NCBI GenBank assembly: GCA_037043455.1
Contig: JAWPHD010000289.1
Location: 248,001-312,000 of the forward strand
Origin: Cyrtodaria siliqua
Lineage: Eukaryota; Mollusca; Bivalvia; Adapedonta; Hiatellidae
Direction: 5' to 3'
Length of the DNA: 64,000 nt
Each line of letters opens with the position of its first letter. Within the stretch, counting starts at the first letter, position 1. Position numbers and translations under genes: made by a program. Positions 18,790-30,105 of this stretch are shown here, piece by piece. The notes beneath the pieces were generated by a model. That model was not told where the DNA came from, made no database searches, and saw nothing but the letters and a program-made list of their open reading frames with translations.

Positions 18790-19398
18790 AGAAAAACATA
18801 TAAAAAGATCGGACAGGGTAAGTAGCATTCAATGAGGACAGTCAACCACAAGACACAGACACAAACAAGCAAACAGACAAACAAGAAGGTAAAAGTAATA
18901 ATAAATGCAAAATATATCACAAACACAAACGGGTTGACAATAGGGCTACCGCCTTGGAACGGTCAGTGGCAAAGTAGGTCACTAGGGGTTTAAACCGGTT
19001 CTAGGGTGCACCAAACCTCACACTTACCTTACTGTCATCTCATTAAAAATAAAGAAATCCCCGCCATTATCTAATCTATAACCAACAGGCAGCATCAATA
19101 GGCAATAAAACACAAATATGCTCGTGTAAATATAATAAAAACAAAATAGCCTAGAAAACCACAATGAAGGTACTCAATGACTTGGCAGAAGCCAGAGCAA
19201 CAAGAGAAAAAACATTAAGGGCACGACATGAAAGATCATAGACAAACTTCAAACGCCACCGTCTCAATTGGCTTTAGGTAGACATCATCATATGTCCATA
19301 GCCTGTCCGGTCATCGTACAATTAAAGAGGAAAGCATAGTGGCGAACTTTAAAAGGGTCCACCACCAAGCATGCAGTACGTTGCAAAGTGATAAGGTC
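18790..19398 (-). mobile_element. Family A copy inserted in gypsy integrase
   Basis: The 3' tip at left is the second subtype (TATAAAAAGATCGGACAGGG), followed by a full UTR (GGGTTGACAATAGGGCTACC, GGAACGGTCAGTGGCAAAG, GACTTGGCAGAAGCCAGAGC) and the RT C-terminus to about 19398 (GTCCACCACCAAGCATGCAG, AAGGTCATAACC). It splits the integrase after SVRGPMR. 5'-truncated. Confidence 0.8.
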
Positions 19399-20256
19399 AT
19401 AACCTTTTTCCTTTCCTCATGGGACCTCTAACTGATCTACCGTACAATAACTCAAACGGAGACAATCCTAAACTCTCTTGTGGAACCACTCTAAATGCAA
19501 ACAGCAAAGCATTGAGATACGTGTCGCAATCTTTGGGTCTCTCTGTACACATACGCAGTAACATTTGCTTCAACGTCCCGTTAAATCGTTCGACTAACAC
19601 GTCACACATAGGGCGATTCGGTGTTGTCGTGATTTGAAGCAACGACAATAACCTGCTAACTTCAGCCATAAGTTCTGACGTAAACTGTGACCCAAAATCA
19701 GTCAGCATTTCCTCTGGAACACCTAGCCTAATGAACATATCAACCAATGCCTCAGCTACCCGTTTAAAAGGTGTATATATCAGTGGCATCTGACCTAAAT
19801 GTACTTTGGTCACTCGACTTTGTGGTACTTTCCTTTGGCATACATAGCAGGACCTAAAATACCTAGTTACATCTCCACTAACGCCTGGCCAATACAATTC
19901 TGCCAATACTCTATCTGACGTTTTCTTTACGCCTAAATGACCTCCCATAATCGACTCATGAGCTACCTTAGGCACTGTCGTTCTTTACTGGGTAGGTACC
20001 TCTAATTTGTGAAACTGTCTACCACCACTGTCTTCAAATTCTCTGTACAATAAAATATCCTTATGTACAAACTTAGATCTACAGGACCCTTTACACTTCT
20101 TAACTACACCATCCGTGGCCTTCACATAACAAGGATCTAACGATTCGTCTTGAGTTTGGGCTTTTATAAACTCCGCTTTGGATATGTCACCTACGGCTGC
20201 AGGAACCTTTACTTTTCTATAAGATTGAGCTTGCTTCTGAATCTGCGCGATAGTCT
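19397..20256 (-). pseudogene. Integrase core of the gypsy element
   Basis: Begins AQIQKQAQSYRKVKVPAAV, continues VHKDILLYREFEDSGGRQFH, a stop, and then the zinc-binding region AHESIMGGHLG...SCYVCQRK. The core keeps LTDFGSQFTSELM (second Asp; usually TDQGSQF) and LVERFNGTLKQML (Glu). The segment that should hold the first catalytic Asp is missing: TPFKRVA joins directly to EALVDMFIRLG, which indicates an internal deletion of some 40 residues. The C-terminus FELLYGRSVRGPM is typical of Ty3/gypsy integrase. Confidence 0.8.
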
Positions 20257-20830
20257 CTACTGAATTATTAATCCTACTCCTAAAATCGGTACCGAACCTT
20301 CCATGTTCCCTATCGTTAAATCATAAATCGGGTCGTCCATACACAGTGCCTCTGTAGTCCCTTTAAAGAAAGGTGTATCTACATCTATTCTCGCTATTGG
20401 CACATAATCTACCGACTTATTTAACAACATACACGGTGACTGTTTACCTACCAACTGGTCATCCGTAACTAAACTCCGCTTGACAACCACACCTGTACAA
20501 CTTGTATCCCTCATTACAATTATGTCCATGCCATTCTCTCTACCATCTGCCGTTGGAAAATTTGCATACGGAAAGAGACATGTTCCGATCTTCGCCATTA
20601 CGCCATCCGATTTAACACAACAGCTACTACTCTCGGTTTTAATAAACGGATTATTACTACCTCTGCCTCTACCTCTGTTTTGACCACCACTACCTCTACC
20701 GAAATTCCATGAGTTGTTAAAACCTTGGTCCTGACTACCTACATGGTTGTCTACTTTACTATTGTCACTAAAATTGTCTACGACAGCGGATACTTTCACC
20801 GCTTTCCTACACGCATGTGAAGCATGATTC
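20257..20830 (-). pseudogene. Gag tail and retropepsin-like protease
   Basis: Starts with a decayed zinc knuckle (NGNHASHAC; the first Cys pair is lost), then a Gly/Arg/Asn-rich linker (GRGSGGQNRGRGRG) and a protease-like domain: GMDIIVMRDTSCTGVVVKRS, KQSPCMLLNKSVDYVPIA, VDTPFFKGTTEALCMDDP, IYDLTIGN. The active-site triplet is DTS instead of DTG, which would be expected to weaken or abolish activity. A frameshift near 20260 separates it from the integrase. Confidence 0.75.
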
Positions 20831-21952
20831 CCATTATATATCTATAGTTTCCTCTCTGGACTTTCTGTTTATTATTATGATCGTCCCCTGGCCTATCTCT
20901 AAACGTTCTGTCTTTCGACACTACATTATGAGCTCCATCTCTAGCCTCGGCCAACTGATCTACATGTGTTGCCATTTCTTCTACACTTAGTCTAGCTCAT
21001 TTTCTTTCTTTCAGAAATAAGAACAGATCTCTACTACAAACATTGAATAGCTGGTCCCGCAACAAGAAATCTATGAGGCCTTGATAAGTCTACGCTATAT
21101 TCCCTAACTCTAACCACCTATCTAAGTAATTTCTAGATCTACTAATGAACTGAATAAATGACTCTCCTTTCTCAGGCAAACAAGCTCTAAACCGCTTTCT
21201 AAAACCTTCTTCAGTTAACTCAAATCTCTTTAAAAGAGCATCCGTTTACTTGTCATAGTCAAGAGAATCTGAACTAGGTAATCTAGAAAATACATCTAAG
21301 GCCTCGCCACTCAATAACGCACTTAAATGAACTGCCCACTTATCCTTGGTCCATTCCTGTAACTCCGCATAACGTTCAAACCGTAACAAGTAACTGTCCA
21401 TGGTATCTTTGTCAGCATCAAAGTATGGTAACTTCGGACTTTTTAACTTCCTCGAATTACTATCTTTACCTACAGTTTTACTGTCCTCACTATCTTTCTT
21501 GGCTGCTAACAACTCTAAAGTTAACTTATGATCTAACGCTGCTTTCTCCATCTCCATCTTAGCCTTAGCTAGTCTACCATCCGTTTCGAACCTCTCCTGT
21601 TCTAACTGCCTGGCTAATTATATCTGCTCTTTATTCGACTCTTGCTTCTCCCTTGCTAATCTACTTTATAATTCTAGCTTCTCCTTATCCGCCTATTGTT
21701 TCTCCCTTGCTAATCTACTTTCTACTTCTAGCTTCTCTGTAGCTAATCTACCTTCTTCATCTAGCGTCTCTTTAGTTAACCTACCTTCTAATTCTAACCT
21801 ATATGTTTCTTCATCTCTTTCCTGCTTAGCTAATTCTCTTTCCTTAAGTCTAAATTCCCTTTCCCTAGACTGTTCGTCTTTAACAAAGGTTATAATCTCC
21901 TCTCCCGCATACCCTCCTTACCCATCTCCGTAAGTTCCTTTATGGACGTCAT
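20831..21952 (-). pseudogene. Gag capsid-region pseudogene
   Basis: A candidate start codon at 21950-21952 gives MTSIKELTEMGKEGM. A long charged, coiled-coil-like region follows, with repeated LAREKQ and EKLE(V/L)E units. Then comes the capsid-like block KLPYFDADKDTMDSYLLRFE, RYAELQEWTKDKWAVHLSAL, LSGEALDVFSRLP, and, past a stop, ALLKRFELTEEGFRKRFRA and ESFIQFISRSRNYLDRWLEL. One frameshift near 21900 and about six stops break it. The pattern matches gypsy Gag capsid organisation. Confidence 0.7.
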
Positions 21953-22620
21953 GGTTATAGACATTGTGGAATACTTACTACAATAATTACAATACACAAG
22001 TCACTAATGATTCTGCTCTACTAACTACTAATGGTAAATCACTGTGTCCTCAGTAAGTACCAGGGATCATCAGGACAAGTTACATACACATTTGTACTAG
22101 CGCTAACGACTAACGGTTAAGTATAGATAGTATCTAGATAGTATCTAGCTTCCACAAAACATATACACTACATACAATATCTATATTTGATATTGGAAAT
22201 AAATCTTAAACAATCATAGAAATGTGTATAGCATATACATGTATATTTACTTATCCCTCAATATAATTATACTCGAGTGTCACAAAAAAGTAGAATTTCC
22301 TGTTCGCCAAACTCATTGGATACTATTGGTATATCAAGGGAGGTAAAACAAACACCCAAATTATTGAGCAAAAAGTGCCTCAGACCCAATCGTGTAGTCC
22401 ACTGCGACCTCGTGCCAAAGAAAGAACTTACAAAACAACAGTTTGGACTTACCCTATCCTTTTCATGTCTTGAATTGTCTTCCAAGCTCTACCCGTGATC
22501 ATCTCCAGTCGCCCTGATGGATCAGAGGGTGGTACACATTTCTAATACGATAAGTATAGATTTAGTATATCATAATAAAGATCACTTACAGATTCTTTTC
22601 CTCCGTAGTTGCCTAAAATC
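21953..22620 (-). other. Probable untranslated leader of the gypsy element
   Basis: Lies between the candidate primer-binding site and the gag start. No coding is supported. A short open frame at 22267-22485 on the minus strand matches nothing I recognise. Confidence 0.35.
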
Positions 22621-22638
22621 CCACTACTCTGAAAACCA
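22621..22638 (-). promoter_or_regulatory. Candidate tRNA primer-binding site
   Basis: Minus strand reads CGACAAC then TGGTTTTCAGAGTAGTGG. A CA two bases before TGG is the usual end of an LTR followed by a primer site. The TGG...CAGA...GTGG pattern resembles sites used by many gypsy-class elements. The identity of the tRNA is not determined, and no second LTR exists to confirm it. Confidence 0.4.
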
Positions 22639-22640
22639 GT

Positions 22641-23290
22641 TGTCGCAAGATGACCCTAGTTGTTGGGGCTAACTCAGGAAAGAATCAGTGACGGTGAAAG
22701 CATTTACATAAGTTTAATTCAACTTTTAAAATATGTTAAATATATATACCATTATCAAAAAAACAACAAGCGAATACACAGATGAAATATGAAAAGACTG
22801 TTCTCATGAACGTTTAAGACGTTCTTAGTATTATCACAAATACTGAATGTGTCGACTGACTATATACGACACTAAAGTGTTGTTAAAGTTATGACAATGT
22901 TGATGCGCACAAGAAATATGGTCTAGGGCGATAAAGGTGATGCGCGAAAGATCACGAAGATGATGATGCGCGAATCCAATGGGCGATTGTCATCAAATGC
23001 TTTCTATAAGGGTTGATGACGCGATATGACGTTCCTCTAGTGAGGACTGATAACGGGCCCACCTCGTGTCCCGGGGGTTGTCAATACTAGAACCTGGCCA
23101 TGTTGCGCAGGTACGGGGACCGTCTCGACCGCTCGTAACGTTATACGTGGAAGCTTCGCTCCCCTCCGGAAGGTTTATCTCCACACCGGGAGGCTTATCT
23201 GCACCGGACAGTTTATCTGCACCGGACGGATTAGGCTGTAATAATACATGCGTTTTAGATGTCGGTTCATAAACACACCAATCTTATATA
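22641..23290 (-). other. Possible 5' LTR region
   Basis: If the primer site is right, the 5' LTR lies here. A TATATAAG-like sequence on the minus strand near 23283 could be its TATA element. At 22980-23230 the DNA is conspicuously GC-richer than its surroundings, with short tandem units CCGGTGCAGATAAACTGTCC / CCGGTGCAGATAAGCC. The outer LTR end cannot be set. Confidence 0.3.
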
Positions 23291-24464
23291 ATTATCATTA
23301 CACCAAAAAATCTTTATCTAATAAATACATGCAAGCCACTCTCTATTATGAGGAGTAGCAATGGATGCATATTCTATAACGCCATGTATACGCGTCGAAG
23401 ATTTATACTAGTCACTCATCTCATTGTTAACTAATGCACCTAATAAAGAAACTTCAAAATCATATGCTAGTCTCAAGTTAATGTTTGCGAAACATAAAAG
23501 CTAGCCGGATGTCGTAACATCGTCAACCAAGATGGCGCCGCCTTTGTCATTGTATAGTTAATTTAATTTTCCCTTTGTTTGTGGTACAGTACGGACAATA
23601 TGCAGACAATAGATTAACATAATAAACTACTAGAAAATTACTAGGGACAGTCAAAATTCGTGGGAAAGTCTTCGATATTTGTAGGCGAATGCTTACACAT
23701 TCATCCACTTATTTATAATAAAAGTCCTTTAACTTTAATAAAAAGCTATAGTCAATCACATTGACATTGTGGATCATTTCGTTACGTTGACATTACACGA
23801 CAACATAAACATACACTTCTCAAAACTGCTAACTACACCGCTACGTTTTGGGTTATATATATCGATGGGTTGAATGTTTTTCAATAAAATAAAAAGGAAA
23901 TACCAATTCAATCATTTTTACATCATTTCATTTTATTTTTTTCATGGGCATTGCTAGAACTAAACCACAATAAGCAATTACAAACGACCCATGTAAACAC
24001 TAAAGTCACACTTTTCATTTCTAAGATAATAACACTTCTTTAACTTTCTGAAACACTGATATACGTGTATGAAAACTAGAAGGAATGGAAATTTCTTGAC
24101 CAATTTTAATAGTCTACAACCCATTTCCTTAGTAAGTGATTTCCAATCCATTTCACTAATGCAACTTTCATATTAACATATTTGCAAAATATTAAACCGG
24201 CAAAATGACATCACTAAATGACAACAATTCCTAAAATACTCGACAGATCATTTCCAAGCTATTGGTATGCATTTAATAGTTACTTTCTAAAAAGTTGTTT
24301 TGACATTGGAAAAGATAGTTCCGGCAGTGACAAATAACATTGAAAATATAAACAGATATGGCTCACATGTGAAAATATAAACATTGACAATATAAAAAAA
24401 TTCAGTTAATGATAAAATCCAGTGAAGTGTGAATCATCACAAACATAAAAGGTCAACCCGACTA
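23291..24464. other. AT-rich unique stretch
   Basis: No gene or repeat family recognised. Confidence 0.4.
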
Positions 24465-24895
24465 CAAATCAGAGAGGGTGATAGTAAGAATGTTCACCCT
24501 GAGGATATGATTATCGGCCGAGGCGAAACCGAAGGTGATAATCAATATCCGAACGGATAATAATACTTTATTATACCGAAATACCCCAACAATAAGATTC
24601 ATTTTCAGTATAGATTTCACTTAGACTGCTCTACAGTTTGTTTAAGTGAAACGGGACATGCTCAATTACAAATTATATTGTTGGATTGGAAATAACGTAA
24701 CTGAGACAACGAGTGGTAGTTTATTGAAATCGGTTAAGTACTTTTGAAATTATGACGACTTATTGAGTTTAAAATAGCAATTTCACCATATTGAGCCGAT
24801 GCCGTCACCGAAACAGCGTTTATCAAAACTGTGCAGGTGATAATGTTTTTACTATCACCCTGCGATTTACTATCACCCTGTACTATAACCCTCAC
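24465..24895. repeat. Foldback element with GGGTGATAGTAA ends
   Basis: AGGGTGATAGTAAG near 24475 pairs with TTACTATCACCCTG near 24850-24880, which is present twice at the right end. Inside, GGATATGATTATC and GATAATCAATATCC form a hairpin near 24510-24553. No coding seen. A MITE-like foldback is the likely class. Confidence 0.55.
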
Positions 24896-25667
24896 GTAAG
24901 GTAGTAAGAAATTACACATTGTTGTCTATGGGGATTTAGAATGGCCGTTTCATATGAGGTATAATAAGACTTACTGGTCCTTTGCGATTATTAAGACTAA
25001 TCGGCGTGGCTTTAAAGTAGTATACATGTACCAGTTACGCCGGTGCTAGGGGACGTGAGAGGATGAACATGAACTCACGAACAGATAAACGAATCTGCTA
25101 CTTGTTTTTAGTTCTTTGTGTCAATAGCATACCCTTTGCAGTAGGTATTATGTTTAACGTTTTAAGACTAACTGAGGTACTGAAATTCAGTATATATTTA
25201 AAAGTGAAGTTACATAATTATGCAGTACAACCGAGTATGCACATTTTCTCTCTTGTTTGCGTTTGTTGCTTCTGTTACAGTTTTAATTATTATAAATGTG
25301 TATAGCTGTTTTGAATTGCGATGTCTATACGTTCTGTTTGACGTTTAAATCCACATTTCTTAAAGGAAGTATTATTTTCAGAATTGTCCAAATATATTAT
25401 TTATGTATTTAATTGATAACAATTAACTAAATGAACCATAAAACACCAGAAGAAATTACGCTGAACATATTAAATAAACAAACAGAAGAAGGTATTTCCT
25501 AACTCTGATGACGCGCGCGAGGGATAACTATTTTAAACTTGGCGATACATTAAATCGAAATGTATTGCAAAGCGAGCATCATGTGTAGATATCGCCGATT
25601 TGCTCCGCGTGACAGCTATTTATAACTTGAGCATTTCTCTATTGACCTTTAAGACTTGTTGTAAATT
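24896..25667. other. Unique stretch
   Basis: An open plus frame (25063-25305) with hydrophobic character matches no family I know and has no supporting splice or promoter signal. Not called as a gene. Confidence 0.35.
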
Positions 25668-25668
25668 A

Positions 25669-26115
25669 TACTGAAGCGAAAAAAAAACGCAACTCGGGAA
25701 TTTCCGTTACATATTGTATATACTGCAAACTTAATTCTAAATAATATTCCAAAGAAATCCCAAGATGTTTTGTAAAAACAAACAGTTGCAGTTAGTTAGA
25801 CACAAAGGACACAACTGAGAAGTTGTAGTTCTTCTTTGAAAAATTGAACGAGTTCATTGCTGTATTTAACGTAAGGAGTTTGCAAAATTATCCATCCTAA
25901 GTTTGCTCAGATGCTTGAGCCAAAGACGTACACTGTCAATAATGAAACTTCGCAGGAATACTATTTGCTGTGATATGTGTTGGTTTAGTTTTTTTTTCGA
26001 AATGAAAAGTCTTACGTAGATATGCACCATTCGTTAACAGCAGCATATTCTATATACAATATTATACAATATATAGCGGAGATTTCCCAGTTGCGTTTCT
26101 TTTTCGCTTCAGTAT
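25669..26115 (+). mobile_element. MITE 'G', copy 1
   Basis: Terminal inverted repeats TACTGAAGCGAAAAAAAAAC plus GCAACTCGGGAATTTCC at the left and the complement ending GCTTCAGTA at the right, flanked by TA. Copies at 38600-39077 (opposite orientation) and 58543-59025 share ends and interior (GTTTGCAAAAT, CACTGTCAATAATGAAAC). TA flanks and TIRs fit a Tc1/mariner-type MITE (inference). No transposase codons. Confidence 0.75.
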
Positions 26116-26354
26116 ATATGTTTTAATTATTGTTCTGTTTTATTGGAAACTGTTAATGGTCCATCTAAATCAATGAACTATTTCACGTTTTAAATTTGTC
26201 ATTTGATACGTTTTATGTATTTAAACATAATTATGTCGCAACGCCTGATGTACTCCCTTTAGAGGGACAATATACGTAACTGTTAGCGTATACAACACAA
26301 AATAATTACGTTAACAAACATAATACACCAACCATTATATAAAAAAGAAGAACC
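26116..26354. other. AT-rich spacer
   Basis: Nothing recognised. Confidence 0.35.
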
Positions 26355-26458
26355 GCTTCGTGCAGTTGAACTCGTAACCCAAAATACAATTACACACTCT
26401 GGTAATAATAGTCGAACGTCGTAATAGTCGAGTTCTCTCCCAACTGAGCTAAATGGTC
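26355..26458 (-). pseudogene. tRNA-like remnant or SINE head
   Basis: The minus strand has an A-box-like TTAGCTCAGTTGGGAGAGA (about 26434-26452) and a weak B-box-like GGGTTACGAGTTCAACTG (about 26362-26380), separated by an AT-rich insert longer than a normal tRNA allows. Not a functional tRNA. Confidence 0.4.
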
Positions 26459-26534
26459 CGGATGTATTACGTAAGACATATTATTACCTGATCTCCTATA
26501 TAAATGCTATATCGTCATTTCTTGCTAATTCACT

Positions 26535-26880
26535 AAGGAAAAGACTGTTCCCGGTGAAACCGAACTGTTACCGGGCTTTAGTTTCGACTGTTTCCCTCAC
26601 GTGGCGACGTTACGACGTCACCTATTTTATGACGTTTTGGCGCTAAAGTGTGTCTGACGTCGTGGCGGTTCTATGTAGATCTGAATAAGTTTTTATTACC
26701 ATTATAAAACAAATTTTTATTTTCACTGTTTCGTACAGTAACATTAATCAGGTAATAAAACAGTTATCACATGTGTACCTGTCGGCCTCGGGAAACAGTT
26801 CACACTGCCATCCCCTCCACCTCGGGAAAACAGTTCTGACTGTTCCCCAAACACACATGTGATAACTGTATACTGTATAG
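26535..26880. repeat. Foldback element with CRE-like sites
   Basis: A perfect 17-bp inverted pair ACAGTTATCACATGTGT (26760-26776) and its complement (26853-26869) surrounds GGCCTCGGGAAACAGTTC and ACCTCGGGAAAACAGTTC, a direct repeat. To the left are GACTGTTCCCGG / GACTGTTTCCC and several TGACGTC-type sites (26609-26665). A foldback is certain; a regulatory role is not supported. Confidence 0.55.
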
Positions 26881-27529
26881 AAAATCTACTACGCTAATGG
26901 TGATCAGCACAAACTGTAAATAGTGTAGGTTCCACATTGTTTAAAAATAATAAATACAACTTTTATTTTCAAACTCACGAATGTATTACTATGTATTACT
27001 ACATACTTATTTGAGTCTTTGCTCATGTTTTCATGTATACATTTCACTGAATAAACATCAACCAGTTATTTGGCTATTGTGTCCCTTTAAAGGTGATCGT
27101 TTTTTACTTTTAAAACTTCCGGCGTCACATTTACTTAGTTTTCTTGATAACTGATGAAATATACAATATTAGAATTGTTTTACTTATAGTACCAGTACTA
27201 TATTTAATTATTTGGCAGAATAACAAAACCCATACTAGTGCACAACTTCGTAATATAGTGTAAAACCTTGTGTTATAACCAAACAGGACACTATCTCTTT
27301 AATTGCAATGAAACACAAAACAATCAGCTACTAAAATACACTTCTTAGTCTACCATATTGTTAACAAGCAGCATTTTATCTTATTCGTGCATTTTATTTC
27401 TATACCATTCTGATATTAGCTCACGTCACAGACACCCGCCAGCAAATTGATAAACCTAAAAGCATCATGGTTGAAAATAAAATACGATTTCAATCAAGAG
27501 AAAACATAAAACATTAATTTAAAAGTTTA
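26881..27529. other. AT-rich stretch with a P-MITE end motif
   Basis: TGTGTCCCTTTAA occurs near 27078, identical to the outer end of MITE P (48792-49114). The rest of the element is not evident. Confidence 0.35.
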
Positions 27530-27625
27530 AGTAATAAATATTGATAAGAGGTATCCTTGGGAAGCAACATACAAAACCAACCAAGAGAATAAAGTAACTG
27601 ACTCGATAAGCGTCTGTGATATTTT
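27530..27625 (+). repeat. Family E fragment
   Basis: ATAAATATTGATAAGAGGTA, CCAAGAGAATAAAGTAACTG and ACTCGATAAGCGTCTGTG match the first part of an E unit. Confidence 0.45.
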
Positions 27626-28129
27626 GGTATCTACTGATATACTTCATGTTATCAATACCTCTGTACCTCTGGAGGAGAGATGCGAATACAAATCCAATAC
27701 AGATATTTAAATCAGATAAATTGCGATGTAGCGTATGTTGATGGTGAACACCTAACCATTCAATATGTGCTTTTTTATAATTTAAAACAGTCCAACGTTT
27801 ATTTCCTTTAATCTTAAAACGGTTTTAAATAGTTTCTGTAGAACTTAAAAAGAACTTAAAACACGAATTAGATGGTAATGTAATGGTACTACTAATATGA
27901 TGTCAAAGTTTAGGCCTTCATAATGTTTAATTTGGTTCCGCGAAGACTCAATGTTTATTTTATTTACAAAACCACTAACATACCTCAGGATCGTGTTTAT
28001 TATTGTGTAACCTTGAACGTCACCTTGAAAAAGGTTACACAGTAATTTGAATAATTCATCAACATGTTTTTATAGGGTTACACTCTTGAACAAGGTAGAT
28101 GGAATTTCAATGAAGTGTTAAATCAAAGT
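27626..28129. other. Unique stretch
   Basis: No gene. The motif AACCTTG / AAGGTTACAC occurs three times at 28008-28098 (GTGTAACCTTGAACG, GAAAAAGGTTACAC, GGGTTACACTC), forming a weak hairpin. Confidence 0.35.
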
Positions 28130-28375
28130 TAAAAGGAGAACTGTGCTTTATCAGCAGATTAATTCTTTTCATTTTGAATCTATAGCAAACCAGGAGGCCG
28201 TCTTGCCTTCTGAGCGTTCCAAGGCGGTAACTCTATCTGCACCGCTCTTTGTGTTGTGGTTTATCATGTTTATTCAATATTTATTTTGCTTTTTTAAATT
28301 GTTTGTGATACATTGCAGACCGTATGTCTGCACTGTATTGTACTGTGCAATCGCATTTGGATGGTTTTTTATGTG
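28130..28375 (+). mobile_element. Diverged family B tail
   Basis: Contains ACCAGGAGGCCGTCTTGCCT, the module TGAGCGTTCCAAGGCGGTAA, GTGATACATTGCAGACCGTA and GCATTTGGATGGTTTTTTATG. The module here is closer to the family A form (AAGGCGG), making this copy an intermediate between A and B. Confidence 0.65.
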
Positions 28376-29235
28376 ATCAGTTTTTTTTATTTTAATATGT
28401 ACAGAGTCAATAGCATGGATACCAGGAATCATTTTAGCGACACCAGTTGGTAACCACGACATGAAAGTCCTCAGATCTGACCTTTTCAGCTAACTCAGAT
28501 CTAATTTGTCAAATACATGTCATTTAGACAACAATATAAGACACATAATTTGTCAACGTATAGTCCTGTGAAAATTAGTATTTCCGGAACATTTCGCAAA
28601 GTATCTCATCTAAACATAACACAAATGGGAGTACAAATGTGTATACTTAATACAACTCATGCGTTGCTAAGTTGCATCTAAATGGTTAGCTGTATTGGTT
28701 TATCGTCTGTTTAGTGTAATCATTCGTTCTCCTCAACAAGTTGTTTTACCTAAACAGCAGTGGAGGATTGCTCACGTTTCAATGCAGATTGCCTGGTTGC
28801 CGTAAGTAGATCGATGGGCTTTACGTCTCGTTTGATGCAAAGGCTATATTCAGATGGGAAACTCTACTATAAGAGTCATCTGATAAAATATCAGACGGCT
28901 TAGTTAACTCTCGATCACTGTTTATTTACCAAACGTACTTAGTACCTGGCAATTTGACAGATCACTTTTATAACTGCGCTTTAAAAGTTAAGGTAATTGT
29001 TATATCATCCGTCATGATTAAGAAACCTGCAACATGTTTTGAGAATTTGTTTTTCATAAAAAGGAACTGTTGCGGGTAAAATGTTACAAGAAATTAAGTA
29101 AAACCAGAAAGAAATATTTTAAAATTATAATCAACAACTTTATTTAAATAATACAATGACCATGAAAAATTTTCACTTACAGAAAATGGATCCAGTATTT
29201 CTTTAAAATCCGATATACGAATAAAATCCAAATAA
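28376..29235. other. AT-rich unique stretch
   Basis: No gene or repeat family recognised. Confidence 0.4.
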
Positions 29236-29239
29236 TATT

Positions 29240-29310
29240 AGCAAGTGTCCCTTTAATCTGAATTGTTAAGTGTCCCTTTAATACTATTTGTCAAGTGTCC
29301 CTTTATTCAA
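29240..29310. repeat. Triple AAGTGTCCCTTTAA tract
   Basis: AAGTGTCCCTTTA occurs three times at spacing of about 30 bp (29245, 29270, 29298). The same GTGTCCCTTTAA is the end of MITE P, so this could be stacked MITE ends. Confidence 0.55.
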
Positions 29311-29654
29311 ATATCACTTCAAGTATTTCCTGGTTTGTTAATACGCACTAGTCCAAATTTCCAAATCATCAAATAATCCAATGTCACTAGATGAGCACAA
29401 TGCTTTTTTATCATCTCAAAATTTATTTTAATTTACAACATCTAATGTTTTGTAAATTCTCAATAAAACATTGAACCAGATCCTCCACTTTTAATACTAA
29501 TACTGAAACCCTGCACGTTTTACTAAGGTCAGCTTTATATACCAACATGGAACATTCTAGATTAAAGAATGTTCTGTAACAATCTACACATCTCATTATG
29601 TAAACAATAATTTTGAAATTACTAGAATCAGCTATTTATATGTGTGCCATTCAT

Positions 29655-29897
29655 AGAAATAATCTGACAGTTGGACAAATAAACATGTACACTTACAAAG
29701 CATTATAATACATGAAGGTAACACGTTCCACGTTCAAGAAAATACATGTTTATGTAAATAAGCATTCTTTTGAACAATATGTAATAAACAATGTAATAAT
29801 ATAATAATATTTCAGTTTGCTATTAACAGAAATAATCTGACAGCTGGATCAATAAACATGTACGCTTATATAGCATTATGTACATGAGGGTAACAAA
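29655..29897. repeat. Direct repeat pair about 172 bp apart
   Basis: AGAAATAATCTGACAGTTGG...AATAAACATGTACACTTA at 29655-29725 recurs as AGAAATAATCTGACAGCTGG...AATAAACATGTACGCTTA at 29827-29897. A small tandem duplication or two copies of one repeat. Confidence 0.55.
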
Positions 29898-30105
29898 CAA
29901 ACGCCTGTTATTTGTCTTGAATAAAAAGTAATGTATGATTTATAAGCGAGAAAACACACAACCAGAGCGACATTCAAAATATGTGTCCCAGACTAAAGTA
30001 TTGCAATACATTAATTCTGCCTTGCTTTGATAATTTGGGATGTCGTATTTTGTGCTGTTTTTCGAATAACGAGGTTTGCTTTACAGTGTGTTTATGTTGA
30101 ATACA
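29898..30105. other. AT-rich spacer
   Basis: Nothing recognised. Confidence 0.35.

Larger units (their letters stand above)
17013..22641 (-). mobile_element. Broken Ty3/gypsy-class LTR retrotransposon, Gmr1-type gene order
   Basis: Minus-strand element: leader (22640-21953), gag (21952 to about 20815), protease (20800-20500), integrase (20256-19397), linker and start of RT (18787-18113), RT YXDD region (17735-17400) and RNase H (17379-17013). The integrase lies upstream of RT although its sequence and the RNase H look Ty3/gypsy-like. That order is known for Gmr1-type elements. The 3' end is lost, where it abuts an RT remnant at about 17010, so no 3' LTR is present. Two family A copies interrupt it. 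Numerous stops and frameshifts make it inactive. Confidence 0.8.

Noticed and set aside
17013..22641. Ty1/copia element, because integrase precedes RT
   Set aside because: Integrase sequence (LVERFNGTLKQML, FELLYGRSVRGP), RNase H and Gag are of Ty3/gypsy type; only the order is copia-like.
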